64,000 bases of DNA, taken from positions 253,001 to 317,000 of the forward strand of contig JAUPFP010000001.1 in the NCBI GenBank assembly GCA_036925085.1. The letters are read 5' to 3'. A program made the position numbers and the translations under genes. The notes beneath the pieces were generated by a model, which worked only from the letters and a program-made list of their open reading frames with translations, was not told the DNA's origin and did no database searches. Positions 39,952 to 53,217 of the stretch are shown piece after piece. The stretch's first letter is position 1. The number at the start of each line of letters is the position of its first letter. The DNA is from Brachycybe producta. Taxonomy: Eukaryota > Arthropoda > Diplopoda > Playtdesmida > Andrognathidae.

Positions 39952-42850
39952 CTGCGAATGCTCTAAATCTGAAGTTGTGTCCAAGTTGATGGCTCCATTT
40001 TAAAATTACTTTAAATTTTCAACAAAATGAGCTGAATTTTGCACCAAAAAAGGATTTTTTTTTCCAGTTAATTATGACGACGCCTTATATAAGTTATAAA
40101 ATATTCATTTAGGTTGTTTAAATTTGTATCATAACTTAATACCATATTTGCAGTAAAGGTAGCTTCAGTTTTTTCAACAAAAAAAATTGATTACATTTTA
40201 AAAAGAAATCTCACTATCGGCACTTGAGATCTTTTCTTGTAGTTTCTGTTCTCCAAAAACGTAGACTAGAAAAAAGAAGAGATTATTTAGGCAATTAAAA
40301 GACCTTAATACATTATTTGAAAGAAGAAGAAGACGAGCTAGAGACTGTAAAATGATAAATAATAAAAGATATGCAAACAAAATACAAACACCGCACTCAA
40401 AAATATTACACTTATTATTCACATTTAATAATGCATACTTATCGTGAAAGCTTATATAAATAACTGATTAAAAGCAAAATCTTCTGACAATGATACTTCA
40501 TTTTACACCATTGCAATAAAATTTCAAATTAAAGCCAACAAACAAAATTCCCCCTGAAAAAAACAAAACATATCTCACAATGTTGATTATATTAGATTTT
40601 ATATTATTATTATATAATCAGAAACAAAAATAAGGAAAAACTCAAATTTTACTTTGGACCTTATTAGAAGAAATCATTAAAAACACCAAATTTGGGGAAA
40701 TTGTGGAAGGTTTTTTTTTTTCAAGAGAAAACATATTTTGCAAATGTTCTCTATCAACTTAACCCGGGGTTGAAAAACAAACACACAAAACAAATTAAAC
40801 CACATTCTGAAACAGGATGAAAATTTATTCTCCGCGGGAAGAACTCGACAAAGACACCACAAGAACTTAACTTGTTTCCAACATCCGTACAACAGCAGCA
40901 ACAAACATCCTCGGCATTGGCAGTGGATCAAAATGGGGTGGGGGGAAGGAAGAAAAATTGGGGGTAAAGTGGCACCAGGGTGGGGGAAGTTCTGACTCCA
41001 GAAAGACAAGTGAGAGAAAAAAAAAATTAGTAATGAATTTTAAACTGCACATGTGCACGTCCTACCCATAGAGAAATACATTGGCATCAACATGTTTTCA
41101 AAATGGCGGACTTGGTATTTTTTTAAACAAAAATAAAGAGGCTTGAGTCGTTGGTTGGCACCATTATCAAGTGGGGTCCGGTAAAGAAGGAATTAAAGGG
41201 GGATAACAGTCACCCTAGATGTGGTGGGTTTGACAATTTTTCAAAATGTCATCATGTGACCTACCAACACCCCCACAACACAAAAGAAAAATGAAACAAA
41301 AACAAATTTTACAATTTTACATAAGACACAAATATCCAATTGTAATAAAATTAATAATAATAATGTGGTAATAGCACAAGTAGTTAAGAAAAAAATTGTT
41401 GTAAATTTTATAACTTATTTATTTTTGTAGAGATTGTTTTGCAGGTAGGATTGGGGGGGGGGGGTGGGGCCTACCAAAAACAAATAATTATTGTAGGGGT
41501 ACAACACACTCCTACGAAAAACACCACAAAAAGACAATAGAATTCAATGGGGGAAAAAAGAGGTTAACAATTACGGAGAAAACTATTCTCGAGAACAACA
41601 ATACTGGAATGTGGTTGGTGTTTCTACTTTTTTTTTTACTTCAAAGACCAATAACTAATAAGCGTAATTAATAACGGTGAAGTTTTAATTAAGTGACAAA
41701 AAATTTAAACTTCTTGTTATTTTATTTAATTAATTTTTCATTGTAATTGGTATTTTTCGTCTTCCATCTTTTTTTTCTTCAAGAGATTAAAACAAACCGT
41801 TCAGAATACGAAATCTCCGTAAATGTCTCTCCTTTTTTTACGATATTTCACACTATTAAGTGTCGTATATATATATTATATTAACAAATAAGCGTATTGA
41901 ACAATTCACATTTTTCAATCTTTGCTATTTTTTTCTTAAAAAATAACACAAAAAAAAAAACATAATGGAGACATTTTCTGCAAGTTGTTGTTGTTTTTTT
42001 TGTATTTTTCTCTCAAGAGGCACTAAGTTATAAAACATGTAATAATTAATAATAATACCAACAAGTTTACAAATTTTTCACTCAGAAATCATAATTAAAA
42101 CAAGTAAAATTAATAAAAAAACACACACAAGACACACGAAAAGTGACAAAAAAAAACATATTTTACGAGAAACATATTACAAAAATTACATTTTAAGACA
42201 ACAACATCACAAATTTGATACTAATTTTTTTTTTGTAGCATTTATATATATATTTTTAAATACGAGCTTATCTTATGTTGTAACACAAGGTCTTGTGAAC
42301 ACATTTTTGGGGTTTTTGCTTGGATTGTTTATTTTGCACAATTTGAATCAACACACATTACACACACATATAATATATATAGAGAGAAGACACACACAAT
42401 CACCAAACAAACAAACACACGAAACAAAAACAGGAACCAACATTCTTCGAAGATTTTATTTTTTAAGATTTCACTGTGTGTGTCCCTCTGTAACATGCCC
42501 TAACCCCAAAGTGTTTTTTTTTGGCAACCACCACCACCACCCTGCTCTACTACACTAAAGTAGCGTCCTTATTTTGTGTTAAGAGCACTTTTAACTTTCT
42601 ACAAATATGTATTTTGTTTTTTTATGTTTTCGAGGTTTCACATTCCGAATATGAAATACGTGTGGAGAAAAAACACGGGAATGTGTGGGACTCGAAAAAG
42701 AGACAGGATGGTTTAACAACAGTAAAGGAAATCGAAACAAAGTGTCAAGACGACATTGACGGCACGGATTCCGTCGTAACGATTAATCGTCGACATTTCA
42801 TTCCGATTCGATTTGAATAATTACTCAGCCCGTTCGGTCCGTCTTATGGC

Positions 42851-42939
<89 letters not shown>
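42851..42939. repeat. (AAT)n microsatellite
   Basis: About 30 uninterrupted AAT/ATA units. Confidence 0.98.
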
Positions 42940-42942
<3 letters not shown>

Positions 42943-45041
42943 AGAGCGAACTCTTTAAAGCCTCTTTTTACGAGAGAATTTGGTTCTTGGGATATTATTA
43001 TTGTTATATATAAAATAAACGATAATCGAAGTGGAATACGGTTTCACGAAATTTCTTTTTAAAAGAATCGACAAAAATGGATCACAGAAAAACAAAACGA
43101 CTAATAATAATAGTAATAAGTTAAAACATTTCTTCTTTTTTTTTTGCATAAAGATCAATTTTGGAAGGGTGTATTTTTTTTGAGAAGGAAGTGTTTCAAT
43201 GAGAAGAAGACTCTTGAATTAAAGAGTAAAATTTCACATTTTTCTCCAAAATCAAGTCACTGAACGAACAAAGAAAAAAAAAAAAAAGGCCGAGAGAATC
43301 AGAGAATTTTCACCCAAAAAATAAACCCAAAAATCTGACAAATGACACACAAACCAACGAAATTGTTTTTTCGATCACAATACAGCAGAAGATTAACATA
43401 TAATTTATATATAATAACTATCTATCTATTTATATATATATATATATTTATTATTTATAATTTGTTTGTTTGTTTTTTCTCTTAATTGTTTTTATACCCT
43501 GAGCAATAATAATAAATTTTTACCCAAAAACAAAAACCTAACTCTCGGATTTCAACTTCTTTTCTTCTGACAGTCAAACAACATGAGCGAAATGTGGTTT
43601 TTTTCTTTTTAAAGGGAATAATTAATAACAACACAGAGAAATTATGGGGAGGAAAATTTCCGAGAGAAAATTAAAGCAAAATCATTTTTCTTTTTTTTTT
43701 TACAAGAAATCAATTAAGGACAACACATAGAAGAAAATATATGCTGAGCAACACACACACACAAGACATCCCGACATTCCCCCCCCCCTCCATAATCATC
43801 GGAAGTTTTAACGAGGAATTTGCTACCTAAGAGAGAGAGAGACAGAGAGACAAGTATCAGAGACACAAAATTTGTTTTATGTTTGTGTGTTGCATTTGTC
43901 CCTCGACACCCACATCCAATATTTCCATCGAAATCGAAAAAATCCATTTTTCCAACCCGTTACCACCAAAACTTTGGCACTTGAGGTACGTAATGACAAG
44001 GTTGACGACGACGACGACGACGTTTGCTGGTAACAACAATTTGACACTGTAATCCCCCCATATTTTTTTTTATATATTTATAATTTTTATATAATATATA
44101 AAATAATTGACCACAGTGACGACACACTCACATTCCTTGATTATTTTCACACAAAACACAAAAAAACAAACAAGAAATTCCACTTTTCGTCATTAAATAT
44201 TTTCGTTTTACAATTATTGCATCCAAAAAATGAAAAATATTTGTTTCTTTGGAGGGAAATAGGCAGATAGATAGAGAGAGAGAGAGAATGAGACATTTTT
44301 AAGGATTTTTTTTTGGAACATACAAAAATTGATCATTTGTGGACATTTTTTTTTAAATTATTAAGTCTACTAATTATACATTTTTTCTTTCTCTACAAAT
44401 TAACAAAAACACAACATAATTAAGGTGGGCTTATTTTGCTAATTTTTAATTATTTCTGTCTTCCACAAGAACAAAATTAAGAGAAACTTAGTATTTTTTT
44501 CATATTGGGTATCTTTCAAAATAAACTTTAAACTTAAAAGTTGTGTCATTTTTTAAACACAAAAAAGCTTATTTTAAAAGATCATCAACATGAAATTAAC
44601 AACCTCTTCTTAAAAGATTTGATTCCCTTTCTAGTTTTTATTCTTCTGAAATCCAGAACAATTAAAGAGTTGTTTATAAACTACCACCTTAAACTTTAAC
44701 TAACTAACTAACTAACACAACCAAGAAGAGATAAATAACTTAATTTTTAACCACAGAAAAGCCAAACTCTTTGGAAATTCCGAACAAACACGAAATAAAA
44801 ATGGTAATAAAATATTTATAAGTGATGAAAAATAACGATTCTTTTTTAAACGAACGAAAAAAAAAATAACGAAGACAAAGACGGACAACAAAATAAAATC
44901 GTGGAAAATATGTCTATATAAACCTTATCTAGTTCAACCCAAAAAAACTAATACATTAATTAATTAACAAATTAATCAAGACTACAAAAATGTAAAAAAA
45001 AAACCTATTCTTTGAAAATTAAAAAAAAAACAATACAAATT

Positions 45042-45222
45042 TATAGTCGCCGCACTTGAAGCTTGTGACGTCAGCGAACTGTTTAAAACAAAAGGTTTCT
45101 TCGAGAACTTCTGTTATTACCCCCCCCCCCCCCCTCCTCTCTTTCAATGCTGACTTTTTGATCAACCCCTCTCTCTCTCTCTGACGTCACTGAACTTCAA
45201 AAGTTAAAGTGCGGCGACTATA
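45042..45222. mobile_element. MITE with TATAGTCGCCGCACTT terminal repeats
   Basis: Perfect 16-bp inverted ends, TATAGTCGCCGCACTT at 45042-45057 and its complement at 45207-45222, with further imperfect pairing inside. Both subterminal regions contain TGACGTCA (about 45065 and 45182). The middle holds a C14 tract and a (CT)n tract. Confidence 0.75.
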
Positions 45223-46145
45223 CATTCAGTCAAAATCCGGTTGAACACTTAAGATCTTAAAAACAATTACTTTTCTAGTTTTTAAACAATTTTTCGGCAT
45301 CACCGGGTTGGAAGTTAAAAAACTACAAATGTAACACTTAAAAATTGTTTCCCTTTCTAATTATCACTTTTTTTAACTCACTTCATTAAACAATTACAAA
45401 ATTCATTATTAATCCATCTTAATTATAAAGTAGAATTAATTAATCACGATTTGAAAATTAATTAAAAGTCAATAAAGAAGGAAAGAATCTTTAAAATGAA
45501 TATACAAATTAAAATATAAACCTATTTGTGTGTGTTTTTGAAGGAAGAAGTTAAAATATGTCATTTTTTAAAATTTCAAAAATAAAACAAAGGTCTTTTT
45601 TACGAAAACAAACAAAACAAAACAAACACAAATTGTGTATTTTGAAAAATAAAAAAATAGTTAGTTGTAACAACAAAAATTACAAAATAAGCAATGGACA
45701 CACTGGTTGGGCGCATTTTTCACAACAAACAATTTCTTAAGGGGCTGAACTTCCTGTTTTTTGTGTGACAATTTCGTGCAAAATTGTCATTATTTAAGTT
45801 ATCATCATCATTATTATTATTATATCGGACAAAATGCAACTATACAAGAAAAAAGAAAATTGTACAAAATTAACTTTCACCAACTTAACATCATAAGTAG
45901 AATTATTACTGAAACTTAGGTCCTTTTTCCGCATTTGTCAAAAAAAAAAACTACCTCAAGTCTTGAAATTATTTGCTTTTTTTGTGTTTTAGAAGAAAAT
46001 CACAAAAAAAAAACCTGATAACAAAATCGTAAATTTTTTAGTGATTTGGATACTGACTAGTTCAACGTAAAACCAACTTCGCAAATTTTACTTTTTAAGC
46101 AAAACAATTTTAAAAATGGAATGCAAAAAATGAAATAATTTACTA

Positions 46146-46172
46146 TACAGGGTGTCTCATAAGCCTGGAACC
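46146..46172. mobile_element. Possible DNA-transposon end
   Basis: ACAGGGTGTCTCATAAGCCT resembles the ends ('cagggtgtc') of several mariner-related elements. No matching inverted end was found within reach, so it may be a solo terminus. Confidence 0.35.
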
Positions 46173-46689
46173 ATAAAAAAAAGCAAAACAAAAGCTTTTA
46201 TTTGAAGAATTTGGTAAACAGTGACGACCATTGTTCTTAAATACGCAAATTCAGGCATGTTGTCCACATTTTCTATAATGCCTGACTTCTAATATAAGAC
46301 ACGCTGTAGATTGTTTTCTCCTTGTAATTTTCTATTTCAGATATTAAAGAATTCTTTCCTAAAATCATTATGCAGTGGATTTTTGGCATAATGGTGAAAT
46401 CTTATTGTAAGGACCCACAAATAAAAACTTAATTCTAAATTACTGATTAGTTGCAATGTCGACAGTTCGTATTCGTCAGAATTAATTGTTGCAGTAAAAT
46501 GTCTTTTTCGAGAGTCTTCTAATTAATGTGTCTCTACTCTGACTAGTTTTCAAATTTAATAAATTAGAAAAATAAAGGAATTTTCATTGGCTAGAAAAAG
46601 GATCATACATGAATGGCCATTGGCCACGTTAGGCAAAGTAAGTAGTCAAGTCAGTAGTCAATTGTCCAAGCTTCTTCATGTTTTACTAT

Positions 46690-47040
46690 TGTTCAAACAT
46701 GACCTACAACTGCCCTAACATGTTTAACTATGGCCCAAAACATGTTTATTAGCTGTCCAAACATGTTTTACCATGTCTCAAACATGTTTTATCACGTCTA
46801 AACATGATTTACTTTGTCTAAAAATGGTTTACCTTGTCTAAACACATTTTACATTTTCAAAACACGTTTTACAACTGCCCTAACTTGTTTAACTATGACC
46901 CAAAACATGTTTTACATTTACAAAACATGTTTTATAGTTGTCAAAACATGTTAACCATGTCTCAAACATGTTTTACATTTTCAAAACACGTTTTACGATT
47001 CCCCAAACATGTTTTACATTGCTGAACAGTATTAAAATAT
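46690..47040. repeat. 24-bp-period minisatellite (AAACATGTTTTAC)
   Basis: About 14 degenerate units around AAACATGTTTTACATTGTC, each close to 24 bp. A higher-order copy is visible: CTGCCCTAACATGTTTAACT at about 46710 recurs 165 bp later as CTGCCCTAACTTGTTTAACT. Because 24 is a multiple of three, one + frame stays open (46834-47025) with a repeating KHVLHLQN-like octapeptide, but nothing else suggests coding. Confidence 0.8.
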
Positions 47041-48991
47041 AGCTAAAAACATGTTTTTTCTTTTCTTCTCAAATTATTGCTGATATGTTTCTCAAATTAC
47101 AGCAACATGTTTTTCTTCTTCATGGCCATGTATTTGCGTCACTTAGGTATGGTCCCTAAATATTGCCAACATGTCCCCTAAACCCCACACTGGCACAAAA
47201 CCAAACAAGAGGCAAATTCAAGATGTCTAATTGTGTCTAATTTAACCAATCAACCAACATTGCAAGCCTCAACTAATTTTAAACAGCGGTGAAATTGAAT
47301 GAAAATTTACCTAGGAACGAAAAGACCACATACATTTTTTTTGTTTGGAAGTTTATAACGAAAAAAGTTTCACCTGAGACGTTATAATGATAATAACTAT
47401 GTACGGACGGAAATTACATAGTAAATTGAATGTGATTTAATATAAGGATAGGCAAATTCAAGTTTCCTGCCATTAACACGTTTTAAAAGCTAATTGGTTA
47501 GAAATCTAGAAAAATATCGTCAAGCGGAATAAATTTTTACAAAATGGCGCTCACATTCTAAGAAATAATACTTAATTTAAGAATTGCATAATGGATTTTT
47601 ATTCTTCAGAGTATTTTTTTTTCCATTTGAAAATTCTATAAGTTGGGTCCCTCGATTTCTAGAAAAAATATATTAAGACAATTGTTGGACAAAAGAAATT
47701 TCAAAAACAGCCAATGTGAAGTAATTATTGATAAAAAAAAGGCCTCGACAAGAAGCAAAATGATCACAAATTAACTTGGGGCCTCTTTCGGCTACAAAAT
47801 TCAAAACTCGGTAATGTTATTAACATAACCCGAGTTTAAACATGGAAGTTAATTAAAACGTGTGATTTGATTTATTTTACGTAACCTTTGTAAGAAATTC
47901 GGCAAATTTAATCACATTGAACCATTTTTTTTTATAAAATTTCAGTTATGACTTTAGTTTGAAATTAACTTCTTGTATGATTAATGTTTTTCAACAAAAT
48001 CCTGGTTAACTAAATGTCAATTTTAACTATGCCCGATTATCTAAGTTGGGTGACAGAATATGATTTCAATCCAAATTGTGTAGTTACTTTTGAGTCCCAA
48101 AAACATATCGACAAAATCTGACTAACTGAAGATAAAAATTACCAAAACAAAATAAAATTTGTTAAGAAAATAGCGAAAAAAAAGAAGAAAAATTATTGGA
48201 GAACGTTTAAATTTTAATTTTCTAATAATATACTTTGAACAAAACAATGAAAAATAAAACAAAATTGTGTTAAGCAAAACAAAAATCAAATAAATTAATT
48301 TTGAGTATAAATTGGAAGAAAGAAGAAAATGACAAAATTTAACTTTTTTCAAACATCTTTTTTATACAATTTTGCTATGAAATTTGTAATAATTATTATT
48401 TAGGGTTGTTGTGGTTCTTCCCAAATTCTTATTCGGGCATATTATATTTTGATTCTGACTTGAAGACACATTACAGTATATGATAAACACAATGATGATA
48501 ACACCTCTCCTCGATTAACGGGATAGTCAGACTTACAAGTCCAGAAAATGAAATTTAACGTAAAACAAGGTCTGACTTTGCTTGTAAAAACCGAAGAAAA
48601 TGGTAAAATAAGACAAATATGAAATACCATTTTTAGCAAAACTTGATGGAGAATAGAACACTTTTAATAGTGGGGTAAATTGACAATCTTAGCTCAGTTA
48701 AGGGAACTTTTTTTCAACCCTGGTCCATCTTTCAAATTTTAAGTATTTCTATAATTGACCGTAAATAATATGCTCGTTTCCGGCTCTTAATAATATTTTC
48801 TTTTTTAAAAAAATGTAAAAACTTGGTAATATCGAAGTTTTTACATTTTATACAATATGCCACACGAAGAATAACATTATGAACAAAAATAATAATGGTT
48901 AATCACGGTTAGGAAAAAAAATAACTCAGAATTAAATGTTTAGATTTTCTTTAGAACATATTACAAACTCAAATTTAACAATTAAGAATGG

Positions 48992-49213
48992 CTAATGACA
49001 GTTAAGTCCTCGATTTAAGTTCGAGTTCGATTCGTAGGTTGCAATTTTTTTCTCTTCAATTTGAATAATTACTCTGCAAGCATCCCAGAAACCCTGTGCC
49101 AGAGGGAAACGTTACATCCTCCCCCTGTCACAACTGGTTCTCGAGCTGATTGCAGGTTGAATTTTGCAACGAAAATATTAACCGCATTAAGTCGAGGACT
49201 TAACTAACTGTAG
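48992..49213. mobile_element. MITE with AGTTAAGTCCTCGA terminal repeats
   Basis: Left CTAATGACAGTTAAGTCCTC and right (inverted) CTACAGTTAGTTAAGTCCTC define an element of about 220 bp with non-coding interior. Confidence 0.7.
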
Positions 49214-50199
49214 CCCCAAAATAACTGCAAAAAAATATAATAACTAGGTAATATTCCCTACATCATCATCATATTAATAAACATAATTAATTCAAATTAT
49301 CCCCATTGTTGTGCAAATGTTATATAGATAGATATGTGTAATTACTAATAACATATATTCTGGGTTCTGTTGAATTTCTTCCCTCGATTTACATATTTTC
49401 AATAAATTCCAACTTGGCATTCAATTAGTTCGAAGTTAAAGAAATCGAGTTAAAACTTATTGCAGCTGAATTCGTGTGGTTTGTACTGGCTTCCATGGAT
49501 ATAGATTTTACATTTTCTTAACAAATCATACAAATATATATATAAAACAATGCCTTATTGTGTGTGTGTGTCAGTCAGTCAGTCCTTTGTTATTTTAAAC
49601 GAAACGTATGTATTGCAGTTAGTATTATTACTCAAAAAGTAATTGACTAAGTAATTCAATGCACAAGAAAGTTAAGAGTAATCTGAAATTAGTTGTTTCA
49701 TTGATTTAACTTTGGTTTACACCTTTTTCATTAAATAATAACTTAGGCCTAATTATCAAAAAGTACTGGGGGAGTTATCTTAAAATGCATTTTTCATTTA
49801 CTAATACAGTTTAGGGGAGAGGGGGGGGGGGGGGTTATCACCAACTAAATCCCTATTTCTGACCCTGGTAAAGGTGGGTGCCTCAATTGGTGTAAGGCCT
49901 AAAGAATTATGCCAGTTAGTTTTTTTAATCAATGAGACGGATTTAGAGCTGGCCAATCGAAATCGTTTTACGGAACCCCCACTTATATATTTTCGATTAA
50001 TTATATTAATTATCCATCTCTGCATGAAATAATTCAATATTGGCAGTTGTACATTTTAATTGATTTTCCCCAGATTTTCATCTGTTATTGAAGCTCAAGA
50101 TTTTACTTTTATTAAATTTCACAAACGTCTGTGAATCCGAATGTAAATTAATCACAATTATTTGATGCAGAAAAAAAAATCTTAATTAGCAAGCCTCTA

Positions 50200-50462
50200 A
50201 GTTCTTGATAATCAGGAAGGCCAGGCCTGGTTATGAGGCTATAATTGAATTTTCCCAAGAACACTCCTACTTTTTGGAGTCATTTGTGTCTAGGATCATT
50301 CGACAATGGAATTTACTGCCAGAGGATGTTGTGAATATTAGGGAATTCTCCAGGTTGTAAGGTTCACATTTGCATTGGGAATTTTTATGCAGTTTTTGGA
50401 CTACAGTGTCCTTATGCCACAGGCCCTTTGGACTGCTTGCAGAATAATTATTCAAATTGTAA
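50200..50462 (+). mobile_element. CR1/jockey-like non-LTR retrotransposon 3' end remnant
   Basis: One + frame reads YFLESFVSRIIRQWNLLPED followed by VVNIREFSRL, the typical C-terminus of CR1/jockey-type reverse transcriptases ('SFFPRTIRDWNSLPEEV'). The following GGACTACAGTGTCCTTATGC and CAGGCCCTTTGGACTGCTTG look like the element's 3' tail. No RT core is present upstream, so this is a 5'-truncated relic. Confidence 0.7.
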
Positions 50463-53180
50463 GAACCTCTAAAAACAGTCTAGTTGTTTGAAAAAACGCA
50501 TAATTCTTTAGATTTTACTGGATAATTAAATAAGTACAACTCGTAATAAGTGTGATTATGACAAGACTTATAATATGTTGAAATAGTTTAACTTACAAAT
50601 CATGGGATGTAACCGAGAATTAAGCACCCTTAAGAGGGAAGGAAGAAGCATTTGGAGGCCCTAAAATATTTTGCATTTTACAACAAGTTTAAATTGATAT
50701 AAGTTTGTGCCATCCATGTTTTTAACCATTTTAATGTCTAAAACCATAATTATTAAATTTTGTACGAAAAGCTTTTTGTGGTAAAATAAAAACTCAATTT
50801 AAAAGTGAAAGTCTGAACCCCGAAACCTGCCCCCCCCCCTTTCCGCAAAAGAAAAACCTGCACAAAGGCTTCGTAAATTGTAACTTATTATTTATTTTTA
50901 CTCTTAACAATCACTTTGTAAGATTTGTACCAATCATCGATAATATAGAGAAAAAAAAAATGAATTTAATTGCAACTTGTTAACTAGTGTTTTGTGAGAA
51001 AGAAAAAAATAAACGTCTTAATGATATTTAAACGAAAACTGACTAAATTTTTACGTTCGTGGTTAAGAAATTTCGATATATCACAACGTTGTTTTTTTCA
51101 GCTCTGTGACTATTCTCCATTTAAATCGATTCATTTTCAATTTAATACCTTTTGTCGTTGACAGTTTTATGACCAAGTTTTTTTTAATTATTCGATAAAG
51201 CAAAAAAAAAAAAAAAAAAGAAACTTGAATTAATCTGCAAAAAAAAACTTCGTTAAGAAAATTTCAAAAAAACAACAACAAAAACAAACAAAAAAAAGCA
51301 AACGCAATTCTCTAAAATATAAATAATATTCATTCATTTGAGGTAAATTGTAATAAAAGCAAGAAGAGATCTATAAACACAATCACGATTAATTATTGTA
51401 AAAACAGATTCAAGCTCATAATAGTTAACCATTTTTTTTTGTTAAGCGAACCAGGTTAACTACCGAGCTCCTAACTAAACAAACTCACGAATTGCTTATC
51501 AATTTTTTTTTTTGGAAAGTTTCGGAAGTCCAGCCCCAAAAGCACAACTGATTTTTCGTATAATATATTAAAAAAATTATAAAAACAAATAACAAATATG
51601 TCTACTTAATCAAGTTTTACACAACAGAGAGAAAGAAAAAAAAAATAATTGATTTAAATTTGTTTTGGCTTCAAATTAAAAATATAACGATTTTTACGAG
51701 AATATTTTTTTACGTCAGTTGTGCCTTTTTTTTCTTCTGCCTGTGGTTATTAATAATACGCGCAACCAGCAAAAAAAAGGAGGAATCAATCACATGCTTC
51801 ATGAAAAACAAAGCAAAAGCTGAGAATAACTTTGTGCAAATGTCTCAAAAAACGTGTGTGGAAAAAGGCCAACAGTGGAGACAAACAGAAACAAAAATAC
51901 GATTTTTCCTTAAAAGCCACGAGAGAACAACAACAGCAGCAGCAGCGGCGGCGGCGTTACGCACGCCACAAATTTGTCACAACCGTTCAAAAACCTTCCA
52001 CACTTTTTTTATAAAGAGTATCATGAAAAATGACTATGAGAACTTGGTGACTTTTGTTGAAACTTTCTCTCCACCCTGTACAGTGCGGCACTTAAAAGAG
52101 CACACTTTAAAGTAAAATCCCAGCGAAAGAACAGTGCTGACCGCCAGATAGCAACACTTGCGAAATGATCACTTTCATATTCATTTGTGATTGCAAACAC
52201 AGTAAAAGCAGCAGCAAAACTCTCGTAATTTAGAACCAAATTGCAACAATTTCTACTTCTCTGCCCTACAACAAAAATGGCGCCCAAAAGCAGAATTGCA
52301 ATAAGCATTGTTTATTCTTAATTCTAATTTAATTTCAGCTTGTTCGAAGTAGATACTCCGCAAGCAGCCAAGAGGGGGGGGGTCCCCCCATTGGCAGCAA
52401 AAACAGGACTCCAAATGCTGCTACACAAGTTGCATTGCCATCGCGAGACACACGAAACCTTGGATCCGGACGGCATTCCCGATCTTTTGTTTCGAAAGCA
52501 ACGCTTATCTCTCGAAAACCGGTCAATACGATTCTTTTGCTGGAACTATAACAAAATACATTATGCTAATCACGAGAAGAGAAAAACAAAAAAACATCCA
52601 CCATGTTTGTTTCTTTTGGCTGCGCCCCAATGCCATTCGATTGCTCTTTTTTTGTTGTTGTTTTACCTAAACACAAATTTGATTGTCCACAACGCTTAAC
52701 AGAAGAAACCCCCCCCCCCCTTTTCCTTTAAGATTCACAACACAAAATTATTAAAACAATCTGAGAAACAAAATAAACAAGAAGAAGAATAAAATAAAAA
52801 GTTCGGACATTCTCTTTTTTTTTTGCCTCACAACCCAGTATATCACCAATTGTTGTCTTTGGTAATTGGCAGGTGGTTTGTTTTTCTATTTCTGCGCAAC
52901 AAATTAGTGAGTTTTAAAAAGGATTCTGTGTTTTAAAAAGAGACAAAGTTAAGAAGATATGTTTTTTCGGGTTTTGTGTTTTTCTTTTGGTGGTTTTTAG
53001 TGTGGCGAAGATTTGGGGTGATACAATTTTTTTTTTTTTACAATTATATAATTATAGATTATTTTAACTTTTCAAATTGTGGTTTTATGTTTTTTTTTTT
53101 CACAACCAGAATGCACAAAATTGACAAAAACACTCAAAACCCTCGAGAGCTACAACAACTCCGGGGTTTTTTATATTTTC

Positions 53181-53184
<4 letters not shown>

Positions 53185-53213
<29 letters not shown>
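53185..53213. repeat. (GA)n microsatellite
   Basis: Uninterrupted GA repeat; further short (GA)n or (CT)n tracts at about 53721-53743 and 54694-54712. Confidence 0.95.

Positions 53214-53217
<4 letters not shown>

Noticed and set aside
42521-42820. 99-codon + strand frame with charged C-terminal half
   Set aside because: Isolated, no similar protein known to me, starts in a Thr homopolymer and lacks splice or promoter context; only the CpG-richer end is mildly unusual.
42851-42939. CRISPR-like regular repeat
   Set aside because: It is a trinucleotide microsatellite in an animal genome; there are no spacers.
46834-47025. Repeating octapeptide frame in the minisatellite
   Set aside because: Openness follows from the 24-bp period; no start context, splice sites or homology.
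49010-49040. tRNA-like B box (GTTCGATTCG) at a possible SINE head
   Set aside because: No A box at the right spacing, and the sequence lies inside a 220-bp element with inverted ends.
51660-52115. 151-codon + strand frame with an Ala run
   Set aside because: The Ala run derives from a short GCA/GCG repeat, the rest is compositionally biased and unrelated to known proteins.
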